Source: Aureimonas sp. Leaf324
GTDB taxonomy: Bacteria > Pseudomonadota > Alphaproteobacteria > Rhizobiales > Rhizobiaceae
Reading direction: 5' to 3'
Length of the DNA stretch: 64,000 nucleotides
Assembly: GCF_001423245.1 (NCBI RefSeq)
Contig: NZ_LMOH01000002.1
Coordinates: 60,915 to 124,914, forward strand
Below, one piece after another: positions 15,285 to 24,905 of the stretch (position 1 is the stretch's first letter; the number at the start of each line of letters is the position of its first letter). The position numbers and the translations under genes are program-made. The notes beneath the pieces are model-generated. The model saw nothing but the letters and a program-made list of their open reading frames with translations. It did not search any database and was not told the DNA's origin.

Positions 15285-16376
15285 CTAGCGCCAGGGCGTG
15301 ACCGACACCCCGCCGAAGAGCTGCTCGCGCGGCATCTGGAAGATGAAGTAGGGGTTGATCATCGGCAGCGCGCTCACGGCATCCAGCCGGGCGCGCTGGT
15401 CGTCGGAGAGCGCTACGTCGAGCGAGGCGACGTTGGCGTGCACCTGTTCGGGGCGGCTCGCGCCGATCAGGACGCTGGAGACGCCGAGCCGCCCCGTCAC
15501 CCAGGCGAGCGCCACCTCCGCCATCGAGCGGCCGATCTCGCCGGCGACGCTGCGCACTGCGTCCACCACCGCGAAGTTTCGCTCGGTGAACAGCATTCCG
15601 CCGAACGGATTGTCGCCGTCGAGCCGGTTGCCGCCGTCGCTCGTGCCGCTGGCCTGGTTGGGAACGGTGCCGGCCGTTCCGTGGGCCTCGAGCTTATCGC
15701 GGCCGTACTTGCCGGTGAGGAGCCCGGCGGCGAGCGGGCTCCAGGGCACGAAACCGAGGCCGAGCGCCTCGCCCGCCGGCAGGATCTCGAGTTCGACACC
15801 CCGGTCGATCAGCGAATAGGCGTATTGCAGGCCGATCGGCTCGGGCAGGCCGTGGGCGCGCGCCAGGGTCGCGATGCGGGCCGCATACCAGGCCGGCGCG
15901 TTGGAAAAGCCGTAATGCAGGATGTCGCCGCGCCGCACGGCGTCGGTCAGTGCGCGCAGCACCTCCTCCGGCGGCGTCGTGCGGTCCCAGACATGGGGCC
16001 AGTAAAGGTCGATCCGGTCGGTGCCGAGGCGCTTCAGCGAGCCTTCCAGGGCCCGGCGGATATGGCGCACGCCGTTGCCGCCCATCAGCGGCACGCCGCC
16101 GCTTTCCGGGAAGCCGGATTTCGTCGCGATCACCAGCCGGTCGCGCACGCCCCGCTCCGCGACGAGGCGCCCGAGCATCGTCTCGCTGGCGCCCCCGGAA
16201 TAGATGTCCGCCGTATCCACGAAGTTGCCGCCGCGCTCGAGATAGGCGTCGAGGATGGCCGCGGCCCCCGTCTCGTCGGTGCCCCAGCGCCCCGCGCCGA
16301 AGGTCATGGTGCCGAGCGCCAGCGGGCTGACGAGAAGGCCGGAGCGCCCGAGCGCGCGGAAATGGGTGAGGTCCAT
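15285..16376 (-). CDS. Aldo/keto reductase
   Basis: A 363-residue NADPH-dependent oxidoreductase of (beta/alpha)8 fold. The N-terminus FRALGRSGLLVSPLALGTMTFG is typical. Catalytic residues can be placed: Asp and Tyr in NFVDTADIYSGG (about residues 52-61), Lys in VIATKSGF (about 86), His in YWPHVWD (about 127). The NADP-binding region includes PWSPLAAGLLTGKY and a C-terminal VSSVLIGASRPEQV. It is divergent from the LysR gene at 16473, which probably regulates it. The physiological substrate is unknown. Confidence 0.9.
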   Translation of the reverse strand: MDLTHFRALGRSGLLVSPLALGTMTFGAGRWGTDETGAAAILDAYLERGGNFVDTADIYSGGASETMLGRLVAERGVRDRLVIATKSGFPESGGVPLMGGNGVRHIRRALEGSLKRLGTDRIDLYWPHVWDRTTPPEEVLRALTDAVRRGDILHYGFSNAPAWYAARIATLARAHGLPEPIGLQYAYSLIDRGVELEILPAGEALGLGFVPWSPLAAGLLTGKYGRDKLEAHGTAGTVPNQASGTSDGGNRLDGDNPFGGMLFTERNFAVVDAVRSVAGEIGRSMAEVALAWVTGRLGVSSVLIGASRPEQVHANVASLDVALSDDQRARLDAVSALPMINPYFIFQMPREQLFGGVSVTPWR

Positions 16377-16472
16377 TCGTGTCTCCTGTCGAACGATGAG
16401 ACGAACATAGCGGGCGGCGCCGCGCCGGATTAGGATGCATCCCGGCCAAGGGCTTGTGAGCGGGGTTCATCA

Positions 16473-17372
16473 ATGCGGCGCGGCGACCTCGACGATCTCG
16501 CCCTGTTCGCCGCGATCGCGCGGGCGCGCAGTTTCACCCGCGCGGGCGCCGAGCTCGGCCTGTCGCCCTCGGCGCTCAGCCATGCCATGCGCCAGCTCGA
16601 GGCCCGGCTCGGCGTCCGACTTCTGGCGCGCACGACGCGCAGCGTCGCGCCGACGGCGGCGGGCGAGCGGCTGCTGGCCGCGCTCGGCCCTGCGCTCGAC
16701 GCGGTGGAGGGCGGGATCGCGGCGCTCGCCGACTGGCGCGACGCGCCGTCGGGCACGCTCCGCCTCACCACCTTCTCCTATGCCGCGCGCACGATCCTCG
16801 GCCCCCGCCTGCCGCAGTTCCTCGTCGACCATCCCGACATCGCCGTCGAGGTGGTGGTGGACGACCGGCTGGTGGACCTCGTGGCGGGCGGCTTCGACGC
16901 CGGCATCCGGCTCGGCGAGAGCGTCGAGCTCGACATGGTGACGGTGCCGGTCGGGCCGCCGCTGCGCACCGTGGTGGTGGCGACGCCCGGCTACTTCGCC
17001 GCCCGTCCCGCGCCCGCGACGCCCGCCGATCTGCGGGACCACGTCTGCGTCAACTATCGCCTCGTCGGCGGCGGCGGGCTCCTGCCCTGGGAGTTCGAGC
17101 GGGACGGGCAGGCGCTGCGGGTCAAGGTCGGAGGACAGCTCATCGTCAACGACGAGCGGCTGGCGGCGGGGGCCGTGCGGGCGGGCGCCGGGCTCGGCTA
17201 CATGATGGAGGACGACGTTGCCGAGGACATCGCCGCCGGTCGGCTCGTTCAGGTGCTGGACGCGTGGTGCGCGCCGTTCGACGGGTGCCGCCTCTATTAT
17301 CCGAGCCGACAGGCCGCGCCGGCGCTGCGCGCCCTGATCGAGGCCTTTCGCTGGCCACGCCCGGCGGGCTGA
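16473..17372 (+). CDS. LysR-family transcriptional regulator
   Basis: A 299-residue regulator. The N-terminal winged helix (residues 4-65) has DLDDLALFAAIARARSFTRA, LGLSPSALSHAMRQLEARLGVRLLARTTRSV. The C-terminal effector domain (about 90-295) has the two-lobed periplasmic-binding fold (GTLRLTTFSYAAR, DLVAGGFDAGIRLGE). It faces the aldo/keto reductase gene with 96 bp between starts, including a 10-bp palindrome GGATGCATCC at 16433-16442 that may be part of its operator. Likely role: activator or repressor of the reductase and itself. Confidence 0.88.
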   Translation: MRRGDLDDLALFAAIARARSFTRAGAELGLSPSALSHAMRQLEARLGVRLLARTTRSVAPTAAGERLLAALGPALDAVEGGIAALADWRDAPSGTLRLTTFSYAARTILGPRLPQFLVDHPDIAVEVVVDDRLVDLVAGGFDAGIRLGESVELDMVTVPVGPPLRTVVVATPGYFAARPAPATPADLRDHVCVNYRLVGGGGLLPWEFERDGQALRVKVGGQLIVNDERLAAGAVRAGAGLGYMMEDDVAEDIAAGRLVQVLDAWCAPFDGCRLYYPSRQAAPALRALIEAFRWPRPAG

Positions 17373-17405
17373 CCGCGGCGCGGGGCCCTTCGCCCCTTCG
17401 CAAAC

Positions 17406-17423
17406 TCATATGGATTTTTTACG
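17406..17423 (+). promoter_or_regulatory. Candidate KdpE binding site upstream of kdp operon
   Basis: An AT-rich tract (TCATATGGATTTTTTACG) in an otherwise GC-rich 96-bp gap. It resembles the T-tract-plus-TACA site bound by KdpE in E. coli (TTTATACTTTTTTTACA). It lies about 46 bp before the first small gene of the operon. Confidence 0.4.
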
Positions 17424-17468
17424 CGCCCCCGGCGCAATCGAATGGGCGATCCCGAAAGGAGGGTTCGC

Positions 17469-17552
17469 ATGTTCGATTTCATCTACCTGGCCGTGGGGCT
17501 GGGATTTTTCGCGTTGATGGGCGCCTACGCGCGCTGGGCGGTTCGGGCCTGA
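17469..17552 (+). CDS. 27-residue membrane peptide preceding kdpF
   Basis: A 27-residue peptide (MFDFIYLAVGLGFFALMGAY then ARWAVRA) with one transmembrane helix and a basic C-terminal end. It has a perfect AAAGGAGG ribosome binding site 7 bases before its ATG, the best in the operon. Its stop lies 2 bp before the kdpF start, so kdpF, which lacks its own site, is probably translated by coupling. Size and topology mimic KdpF, but it lacks the ARPERF-type C-terminus. I suspect it is a small subunit or regulator of the Kdp pump. Confidence 0.65.
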   Translation: MFDFIYLAVGLGFFALMGAYARWAVRA

Positions 17553-17554
17553 CG

Positions 17555-17641
17555 ATGTTCGACCTCGTCCTCGGCGGCGCCGTCGCGCTCGCCCTTGCCG
17601 CCTACCTCGTCTACGCGCTCGCGCGTCCCGAGCGGTTCTGA
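17555..17641 (+). CDS. kdpF: K+-transporting ATPase KdpF subunit
   Basis: A 28-residue single-span peptide ending VYALARPERF, the KdpF signature (LVYALLRPERF in other bacteria). In E. coli KdpF stabilises the KdpABC complex in the inner membrane. It follows the 27-residue peptide by 2 bp and precedes kdpA by 25 bp. It is easily missed by gene finders because of its length. Confidence 0.85.
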   Translation: MFDLVLGGAVALALAAYLVYALARPERF

Positions 17642-17666
17642 TCCCCTGTCCTGAAAGTCGGATGCC

Positions 17667-19361
17667 ATGACCCTTGTCGGCTGGCTGCAAATCATCCTCA
17701 TCCTCGCGGCCGTGGTCGCCTTCGCCATCCCGCTCGGCGCCTTCATGGGCCGCGTCTTCGCAGGCGAGCGGACCGTTCTCACCCCCATTCTCGGCCCCGT
17801 CGAGCGCGGCTTCTATCGCCTCGCCGGCATCGACCCGGCGCGCGAACAGGGCTGGCTCGCCTATACGCTGGCGATGCTCGCCTTCAACGCGGCCGGCTTC
17901 GTGCTCCTCTACGCGATCCTGCGCGGGCAGGCCTTCCTGCCGCTGAACCCGCAAGGGTTTGAGGGCATGTCGCCGCATCTCGCCTTCAACACGGCCGTCT
18001 CGTTCGTGACCAACACGAACTGGCAGTCCTACGGCGGCGAGACGACGCTCAGCCATCTCAGCCAGATGGCCGGCCTCACGGTGCAGAACTTCCTGTCGGC
18101 GGCGACCGGCATCGCGCTGGCCGTCGCGCTGGTGCGCGCCTTCGCGCGCTCGGGCGCCCAGACCGTCGGCAACTTCTTCACCGACATGACGCGCGCCACG
18201 CTCTATGTCCTCCTCCCGCTCGCGATCGTGACCGGTCTCTGGCAGGTCTCGATGGGCACCCCGCAGACGCTGGAGGCGTCGGCGACCGTCCAGACGCTGG
18301 AGGGCCAGCCCCAGACGCTGGCGCTCGGGCCCGTCGCCTCGCAGATCGCGATCAAGCAGCTCGGCACCAACGGCGGCGGCTTCTACAACGCCAACGCCGC
18401 CCACCCATACGAGAACCCGACGCCGCTCTCGAACGCCCTCACGATCTGGCAGATGCTCGTCGTGTCGACGGCGCTCGTCTTCGCCTTCGGCCGGCTGATC
18501 GGCGACCGGCGTCAGGCTGTGGCGATCCTCAGCGTGATGGGCCTCTTGCTCGTTTCTGCGACGGCGATCTGCTACTGGGCCGAAAGCGCCGGCACGCCGG
18601 TTCTGGCCGCCGCCGGCGGCAACATGGAGGGCAAGGAGGTTCGCTTCGGGCTGGCTGCCTCCGCCTTCTTCGCCTCCGTGACGACCGGCCTGTCGGACGG
18701 CGCTGTCAACGCCATGCACGGCTCCTTCACGCCGATCGGCGGCATGGTGCCGATGGTCTTGATCATGCTCGGCGAGATCCTGCCGGGCGGCGTCGGCTCG
18801 GGCCTCTACGGCATCCTCGTGATCGCGATCATCTCGGTCTTCGTGGCGGGCCTCATGGTCGGCCGCACGCCGGAATATCTCGGCAAGAAGATCGAGGCCA
18901 AGGAGATGAAGATGGCGGTGCTCGCGATCCTCATCCTGCCGACCGCGATCCTCGGCTTCTCGGCGGTCTCGGCAGTGTTGCCGGTGGCACTCTCGGGCCT
19001 CGGCAATGCCGGCCCGCACGGCCTGTCGGAGATCTACTACGCCTACACCTCGGCGGCCGGCAACAACGGCTCGGCCTTCGGCGGCCTGTCGGCGAACTCG
19101 CCCTGGTGGAACACGACGCTGGGCCTTGCCATGCTGCTCGGCCGCTTCGCCTACATCGTGCCGATGATGGCGATCGCGGGCTCGCTGGTGGCCAAGACCA
19201 AGCTCGCGCCCTCGGCCGGCACGTTCCCGACCCACGGGCCGCTCTTCGTCGGGCTGTTGGCCGGCATCATCCTGATCCTCGGCGGCCTCCAGTTCTTCCC
19301 CGCGCTCGCCCTCGGCCCGATCGCCGAGCAGGTGCAGATGCTGGCCGGCAAGACCTTCTGA
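17667..19361 (+). CDS. kdpA: K+-transporting ATPase subunit A (channel-like subunit)
   Basis: A 564-residue membrane protein with about ten helices that binds and conducts K+ in the KdpFABC pump. The four filter-loop regions typical of the superfamily of K+ transporters can be seen: [13 protein letters not shown] (about 112-124), [20 protein letters not shown] (about 230-249), [17 protein letters not shown] (about 336-352) and [15 protein letters not shown] (about 456-470). The length is normal. It is followed by a 102-bp gap with an imperfect GC-rich hairpin before kdpB. Confidence 0.97.
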   Translation: MTLVGWLQIILILAAVVAFAIPLGAFMGRVFAGERTVLTPILGPVERGFYRLAGIDPAREQGWLAYTLAMLAFNAAGFVLLYAILRGQAFLPLNPQGFEGMSPHLAFNTAVSFVTNTNWQSYGGETTLSHLSQMAGLTVQNFLSAATGIALAVALVRAFARSGAQTVGNFFTDMTRATLYVLLPLAIVTGLWQVSMGTPQTLEASATVQTLEGQPQTLALGPVASQIAIKQLGTNGGGFYNANAAHPYENPTPLSNALTIWQMLVVSTALVFAFGRLIGDRRQAVAILSVMGLLLVSATAICYWAESAGTPVLAAAGGNMEGKEVRFGLAASAFFASVTTGLSDGAVNAMHGSFTPIGGMVPMVLIMLGEILPGGVGSGLYGILVIAIISVFVAGLMVGRTPEYLGKKIEAKEMKMAVLAILILPTAILGFSAVSAVLPVALSGLGNAGPHGLSEIYYAYTSAAGNNGSAFGGLSANSPWWNTTLGLAMLLGRFAYIVPMMAIAGSLVAKTKLAPSAGTFPTHGPLFVGLLAGIILILGGLQFFPALALGPIAEQVQMLAGKTF

Positions 19362-19463
19362 CGACCTTGGGCGCGGCTCGGCCCCGACGCCGGGCCGCCC
19401 CTCACGAACCGTCACCCATTCTGCGTCGGTCCCCTCGAGGACCCGACAACAAGGACATTCCCC

Positions 19464-21518
19464 ATGGCTGCCAAAGCCGCAACGTCCACCTTCCGGCCCG
19501 ATCTCGTCGGCCGGGCCACGGTCGACGCCTTCAAGAAGCTCAATCCCGCAGCCCTCATGCGCAACCCGGTGATCTTCGTCACCGAGGTCGTGGCGGCGGT
19601 CGTCACCGTCCTCTTCGTGCGCGACCTCCTTGCCGGCAACCCGCTCCTCTTCACCGGCCAGATCATGGCCTGGCTCTGGTTCACGGTGCTCTTCGCCAAC
19701 TTCGCGGAAGCCATCGCCGAAGGGCGCGGCCGGGCGCAGGCGGATAGCTTGCGCAAGGCGCGCACCGACACGATGGCCAAGCGCATGGCCTCGGCCAAGG
19801 ACCGATCCGCGATCCAGTCCGTCTCGGCGCTTGACCTCAAGGTCGGCGACCACGTGCTGGTGGAGACCGGCGACCTCGTGCCGGGCGACGGCGAGATCGT
19901 CGAGGGCATCGCCTCCGTCAACGAGGCGGCCGTGACAGGCGAGTCCGCGCCCGTGATCCGCGAGGCCGGCGGCGACCGCTCGGCGGTCACCGGCGGCACC
20001 ACGGTCGTCTCCGACTGGCTGGTCGTGCGCATCACCGCCGCCCCCGGCTCCTCCTTCCTCGATCGCATGATCGCGCTGGTCGAGGGCGCCGAGCGCCAGA
20101 AGACGCCGAACGAGCTCGCGCTCACCATCCTTCTCGTCGGCATGACGCTGATCTTCCTGATCGCCGTCGTCACGCTGACCGGCCTGTCGTCCTATGCGGG
20201 CGCTGCGGTCTCCGTGCCGATCCTCGTCGCGCTTCTCGTCACCCTCATCCCGACGACGATCGGCGGCCTCCTGTCGGCCATCGGCATCGCCGGCATGGAC
20301 CGCCTGATCCGCCACAACGTTCTCGCCATGTCGGGCAAGGCCGTCGAGGCGTCGGGCGACGTCGACACGCTGCTCCTCGACAAGACCGGCACGATCACCT
20401 TCGGCAACCGCATGGCGTCCGAGTTCGTCGCGGTGCCGGGCGTCACCGACACCGAGGCCGCCCAGATCGCGGTCGAGGCCTCGCTCGCCGACGAGACCGC
20501 GGAAGGGCGCTCGATCCTGGTGCTGGCGCGCGAGACGTACGGGATTGCCGTCCCCGAGACCGCGCGGGACGGGGCGACCTTCATCCCTTTTTCGGCCGCC
20601 ACCCGGCTGTCGGGCGCCGACACGGGGGACAAGACCATCCGCAAGGGCGCGGTCGACGCCATCCGCCGCTTCGTGCGCGAGACGGCGGGCCGTGAGGTCG
20701 AGGAGCCCGCCGCCTTCAGCCAGGCCGTCGAGCGCATCGCGAAATCGGGCGGCACGCCGCTGGGGCTCGCCGAGAACGGCCGCTACATCGGCGTCATCCA
20801 CCTGAAGGACGTCGTGAAGCCCGACATCAAGGAGCGCTTCGCCGAGCTGCGCCGCATGGGCATCCGCACCGTGATGGTGACGGGCGACAACCCGGTCACG
20901 GCCGCCGCGATCGCGGGCGAGGCCGGCGTCGACGACTTCATCGCGGAAGCCACCCCGCAGGACAAGCTGAACTACATCCGCAACGAGCAGCGCCAGGGGC
21001 GGCTCGTCGCCATGTGCGGCGACGGCACCAACGACGCGCCGGCGCTCGCCCAGGCCGATGTCGGCGTCGCCATGCAGACCGGCACGCAGGCCGCCCGCGA
21101 GGCCGGTAACATGGTGGATCTCGATTCGGACCCGACCAAGCTCATCGAGATCGTCGGCATCGGCAAGCAGCTCCTGATGACGCGTGGGAGCCTGACGACC
21201 TTCTCGATCGCCAACGACGTCGCGAAATACTTCGCCATCATCCCGGCGCTGTTCATCGCGGCGATCCCCGAACTCGGCGTCCTCAACGTCATGCGGCTCG
21301 CCACGCCCGAGAGCGCGATCCTGTCGGCGGTGATCTTCAACGCCCTCGTCATCGTCGCGCTGATCCCGCTGGCGCTGCGCGGCGTGCCCTACCGGGCGAT
21401 GGATGCCGCGACGGTGCTGCGGCGGAACCTCCTGATCTACGGCCTCGGCGGGATCCTGGTGCCTTTTGTGGGCATCAAGATCATCGACCTTGCGGTCTCC
21501 GCCCTCGGCCTCGCCTGA
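19464..21518 (+). CDS. kdpB: K+-transporting P-type ATPase subunit B
   Basis: A 684-residue P-type ATPase, the catalytic subunit of Kdp. The actuator motif VTGESAPV lies near residue 158, the phosphorylation site [10 protein letters not shown] has its Asp near residue 306, and the hinge motif [16 protein letters not shown] lies near 520. The N-terminal region includes [12 protein letters not shown], as usual for KdpB. The length is normal and no key residue is missing. It works with KdpA, KdpC and KdpF in the inner membrane. Confidence 0.97.
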   Translation: MAAKAATSTFRPDLVGRATVDAFKKLNPAALMRNPVIFVTEVVAAVVTVLFVRDLLAGNPLLFTGQIMAWLWFTVLFANFAEAIAEGRGRAQADSLRKARTDTMAKRMASAKDRSAIQSVSALDLKVGDHVLVETGDLVPGDGEIVEGIASVNEAAVTGESAPVIREAGGDRSAVTGGTTVVSDWLVVRITAAPGSSFLDRMIALVEGAERQKTPNELALTILLVGMTLIFLIAVVTLTGLSSYAGAAVSVPILVALLVTLIPTTIGGLLSAIGIAGMDRLIRHNVLAMSGKAVEASGDVDTLLLDKTGTITFGNRMASEFVAVPGVTDTEAAQIAVEASLADETAEGRSILVLARETYGIAVPETARDGATFIPFSAATRLSGADTGDKTIRKGAVDAIRRFVRETAGREVEEPAAFSQAVERIAKSGGTPLGLAENGRYIGVIHLKDVVKPDIKERFAELRRMGIRTVMVTGDNPVTAAAIAGEAGVDDFIAEATPQDKLNYIRNEQRQGRLVAMCGDGTNDAPALAQADVGVAMQTGTQAAREAGNMVDLDSDPTKLIEIVGIGKQLLMTRGSLTTFSIANDVAKYFAIIPALFIAAIPELGVLNVMRLATPESAILSAVIFNALVIVALIPLALRGVPYRAMDAATVLRRNLLIYGLGGILVPFVGIKIIDLAVSALGLA

Positions 21519-21540
21519 ACCCCATTCAAGGACAGCTTCC

Positions 21541-22164
21541 ATGCTCTCGCAACTTCGCGCCGCGGCGACGCTTCTCGGCCTCCTCACCATCCTCCTCGGC
21601 GTCGCCTATCCGCTGGCGATGACCGCCGTCGCCGGCGCGGTCTTCCCGGCGCAGGCGTCGGGCAGTCTCATCAGCCGCGACGGCCAGCCGGTCGGCTCGT
21701 CGCTGATCGGCCAGGCTTTCGCGCAGCCTAGCTACCTACAGGGCCGTCCGTCGGCGGCCGGCACCGGCTACGACGGCGCCTCGTCGTCGGGCACCAACCT
21801 CGGGCCCACCAGCGCCAAGCTCGCCGAGCGCCTCAAGACGGACGGCGCGGCGATGAAGGCGGCGACCGGTGCGAGCGTCCTGCCCGCCGACGCCGTCACC
21901 ACCTCGGGCTCGGGCCTTGATCCGGACGTCTCGCCGGCCTTCGCCGAGCTCCAGGTCGCGCGCATCGCCGGCGCGCGCGGCGTCGACGCCGACCTCGTGC
22001 GCCGCGCCATCGCCGACAACACCTTGGGCCGCACGCTCCTCGTCCTCGGCGAGCCGCGCGTCAACGTGCTCGCCGTGAACCTCGCGCTCGATGCGCTCGC
22101 CCCCGCAACGCCTGCGCCCGCGGCCGGCACGCCGACGGCCTCCGTCGACCGGCCCGCCGGCTGA
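21541..22164 (+). CDS. kdpC: K+-transporting ATPase subunit C
   Basis: A 207-residue protein with one N-terminal membrane helix (about residues 10-32, LLGLLTILLGVAYPLAM) and a periplasmic domain. Family motifs are GSLISRDGQPVGSSLIGQAF, FQGRPS-like YLQGRPSAAG, SSSGTNLGPTSAKL, and the C-terminal LGEPRVNVLAVNLALD. The ATG has AAGGA upstream. A Pro/Ala-rich tail of about 20 residues follows the conserved domain. It is 22 bp after kdpB. Confidence 0.95.
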   Translation: MLSQLRAAATLLGLLTILLGVAYPLAMTAVAGAVFPAQASGSLISRDGQPVGSSLIGQAFAQPSYLQGRPSAAGTGYDGASSSGTNLGPTSAKLAERLKTDGAAMKAATGASVLPADAVTTSGSGLDPDVSPAFAELQVARIAGARGVDADLVRRAIADNTLGRTLLVLGEPRVNVLAVNLALDALAPATPAPAAGTPTASVDRPAG

Positions 22165-22173
22165 CGCGAACGC

Positions 22174-22195
22174 GCCCGGCGGGAGACCGCCGGGC
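22174..22195 (+). other. GNRA-capped hairpin between kdpC and kdpD
   Basis: GCCCGGCGG, tetraloop GAGA, CCGCCGGGC: a perfect 9-bp stem closed by a GNRA tetraloop, 9 bp after the kdpC stop. No T tract follows, so it looks like an RNA-stabilising or attenuating element that separates high expression of the pump genes from lower expression of kdpDE. Confidence 0.55.
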
Positions 22196-22235
22196 CCCGA
22201 CCTGCTATGGCGGATCCGACAGGAACGGACATGCG

Positions 22236-24905
22236 ATGATCAAGGGAGACGGACCCCGCGCCTCTGCGGACGCCCTTCTGGCCGGCGCCGAACGGGAGGG
22301 GCGCGGCCGTCTTCGCCTGTTTCTCGGCGCCGCGCCCGGCGTCGGCAAGACCTTCGCCATGCTGCAGGCCGCCCACGGCGCGGCGGGCACGGGGCGCGGC
22401 GTTCTCGTCGGCATCGTCGAGACGCACGGGCGCGCGGAGACGGAGGCCATGCTGGCGGGGCTCGAGGTCCTGCCGCGCAAGTCCATCCCCTACAAGGGGC
22501 GGCTCGTCCCCGAGTTCGACATCGACGCCGCGCTCGCCCGCCGGCCGCAGCTTCTTCTCGTCGACGAATACGCCCATTCCAACGTGCCGGGCTCGCGCCA
22601 CCCGAAGCGCTGGCAGGACGTCGCCGAACTCCTCCAGGCGGGGATCGACGTCTGGACCACGATGAACGTCCAGCATGTCGAGAGCCTCAACGAGGTGGTC
22701 CAGCGGATCACGGGCGTGCGGGTGCGCGAGACGGTGCCCGACACGACGCTGAAGGTCGCCGACGAGATCGTGCTCGTCGACCTGCCCTCGGACGAGCTGA
22801 TCCGGCGGCTCGCCGAGGGTAAGGTCTATGTCGAGGACACGGCCACCCGCGCCACGCAGAACTTCTTCAAGCCGTCCAACCTCACCGCGCTGCGCGAGCT
22901 GGCGCTCCGGCAGGTGGCCGCCCGCGTCGACAGCGACCTTCTGGAGCGCATGCAGGGCGGCGCGATCGAGGGCCCCTGGCCGGCGGGCGAGCGGCTTCTC
23001 GTCTGCCTCGGGGCGACCGGCACGCCGGAGCGCCTCGTGCGCGAGGCCAAGCGCCTCGCCGACCGGCTCGACGCGCCCTGGTTCGCAGTGACGATCGAGC
23101 GGCCCGGCCTGTCGCTGGCGCCGGCGGATGCCGCTCGCGTCGAGGCCGCGCTGCAGCTTGCGCGAACGCTGGGCGCCGCAACGCAGAGCCTCGTCGGCAC
23201 CGATTTTCCCGGCGAGCTCCTGCGCTTCGCGCGCTTCGAGAACGTCACGCAGATCGTCGTCGGTCAGGCCCGCGCCCGCGGCCGCTGGTCCTGGCCGCTC
23301 CGGCCGAATCTCGCCGACGCGCTGGTGCGCCGGGCCTCGGGGATCGCGATCCATGTCCTGACCGAGGAGACGGCGGGCGGCCGGGTGCGCCGGCCGATGC
23401 CGGATCGCGGACCGCTCACGGGCTATGCCACGGCCGCGGTCGGCGTTGCCGTCGCGACGCTCCTCGGCTCGGTGATGCGCCATTTCGTGGCGCTGCCGAA
23501 CGTCTCAATGCTCTACCTCCTCGCGGTGCTCCTGCCGGCGCTGCGCAGCGGCGTCTGGCCGGCGATCCTCGCCTCGTTCCTGTCGTTTGCGGCCTACAAC
23601 TTCTTCTTCATCGACCCGACCGGCACCTTCACGGTGGCGCGCCCGCACGAACTCTTGGCGCTCGCGATCTTCCTGATCATCGCCGTGTCGATCTCGGCGG
23701 TGGCGGGGCAGGCGCGCGAGCAGATGAAGGCCTCGGCCGTTCGCACGCGCGCCGCGCGCCGGCTCTACGAGTTCACCCGCACCCTCTCGGCGCTCGCCGA
23801 CGCGGAGCGCGTGATGGAGGCGGCGGCGAGCGAGATCAACGCGGCGACGGGGCGCGCCTGCGTGATCCTGCGGCCGTCGGGGCCGGACCTTGCGATCGCC
23901 AGCGCCTGGCCGCCCGACGACCGGCTCGACACGCCCGCCCGCACCGCCGCCCGATGGGCCTTCGAGAAGGGCGAGCCGGCAGGCGCCGGAACGGGCACCC
24001 TGCCGTCGAGCGGCTGGTCGTTCCTGCCGCTGCAGGCGCCCGACGGGACCGTCGGGGCGCTGGGGCTGGAGCATCCGGCGGATCGCGGGCCGCTCGACGT
24101 CGAGACGCGCACGCTGCTTGCCGCCCTTGCCGAGCAGACCGCCGCCGCGCTTCACCGCGCGCTCCTGTCGACCGAGGTGCGCCGCGCCCGCACGGCGGCC
24201 GAGACCGAGCGCGTGCGCAACATCCTCCTCGCCTCGATCAGCCACGACTTCCGCACCCCGCTCGCCTCGATCCTCGGATCGGCCACCGCCCTCATCGAAT
24301 ACGAGGAACGGCTGGAGCGCGACGCGCGCCAGGATCTCCTTGCCGAGATCCGCGACGAGGCGAGCCGGCTCGACACGATGGTGCGCAACCTCCTGTCGAT
24401 GACGCGGCTGGAAGCCGGCGCGCTGGAGGTGCGTCGCGACTGGATCGACGTCACCGAGGCGCTGGAGCGGCAGGTCGACCTGGCCCGGCGGCGCGGGGCG
24501 ACCCAGCATTTCCGGCTCGTCGAGACGGCCGAGCGCATCCTCGCCTTCGTCGACGGGAACCTCCTCGATCAGGCGCTCGCCAACATCGTCGGCAACGCCG
24601 TGCGCCACGCGGGCGCGCAAGCGACGGTGAGGCTGTCGGCGCGGCGCGACGGGGAGGCGGTCGCGATCCGCATCGCCGACGACGGGCCCGGCGTACCGGC
24701 GGATCTCGCGCCCTTCGTCTTCGAGAAGTTCACGCGGGCCCGCGCGCCGACCGGCGCCGACGGCGGCGACAGCGCGGGGCTCGGCCTTGCCATCGCCAAG
24801 GGGATCGTGGAAGCCCAGGGCGGCACGCTGACGCTTCTACCTCCTCAGCCGGGGGCGACGGGCGCCGTGTTCGAGATCCGGCTGGCCGGCGGGGAGGGCG
24901 CATGA
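22236..24905 (+). CDS. kdpD: Sensor histidine kinase KdpD
   Basis: An 889-residue membrane kinase that senses K+ limitation and phosphorylates KdpE. Order of domains: the KdpD N-terminal ATP-binding domain with Walker A APGVGKTF (about residues 33-40) and VDEYAHSN; a USP-like domain (about 250-370); four membrane helices (about 395-490); a GAF-like segment; HisKA with SISHDFRTPLASIL, His at about 670; and HATPase with NIVGNAVRHA and DDGPGVP, GLGLAIAKGI. All parts expected of full-length KdpD are present. It overlaps kdpE by 4 nt. Confidence 0.96.
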   Translation: MIKGDGPRASADALLAGAEREGRGRLRLFLGAAPGVGKTFAMLQAAHGAAGTGRGVLVGIVETHGRAETEAMLAGLEVLPRKSIPYKGRLVPEFDIDAALARRPQLLLVDEYAHSNVPGSRHPKRWQDVAELLQAGIDVWTTMNVQHVESLNEVVQRITGVRVRETVPDTTLKVADEIVLVDLPSDELIRRLAEGKVYVEDTATRATQNFFKPSNLTALRELALRQVAARVDSDLLERMQGGAIEGPWPAGERLLVCLGATGTPERLVREAKRLADRLDAPWFAVTIERPGLSLAPADAARVEAALQLARTLGAATQSLVGTDFPGELLRFARFENVTQIVVGQARARGRWSWPLRPNLADALVRRASGIAIHVLTEETAGGRVRRPMPDRGPLTGYATAAVGVAVATLLGSVMRHFVALPNVSMLYLLAVLLPALRSGVWPAILASFLSFAAYNFFFIDPTGTFTVARPHELLALAIFLIIAVSISAVAGQAREQMKASAVRTRAARRLYEFTRTLSALADAERVMEAAASEINAATGRACVILRPSGPDLAIASAWPPDDRLDTPARTAARWAFEKGEPAGAGTGTLPSSGWSFLPLQAPDGTVGALGLEHPADRGPLDVETRTLLAALAEQTAAALHRALLSTEVRRARTAAETERVRNILLASISHDFRTPLASILGSATALIEYEERLERDARQDLLAEIRDEASRLDTMVRNLLSMTRLEAGALEVRRDWIDVTEALERQVDLARRRGATQHFRLVETAERILAFVDGNLLDQALANIVGNAVRHAGAQATVRLSARRDGEAVAIRIADDGPGVPADLAPFVFEKFTRARAPTGADGGDSAGLGLAIAKGIVEAQGGTLTLLPPQPGATGAVFEIRLAGGEGA

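Noticed and set aside
16433..16442. GGATGCATCC palindrome as a firm LysR operator
   Set aside because: It is in the right place between the LysR and reductase genes, but a 10-bp palindrome alone is weak evidence, so it is only mentioned in the LysR entry.
17406..21590. Very long open frame (over 1300 codons) on the minus strand across kdpA and kdpB
   Set aside because: It is antisense to well-conserved kdp genes. Its translation is rich in Arg, Gly, Asp and His with no hydrophobic core, the typical mirror image of GC-rich codon bias.
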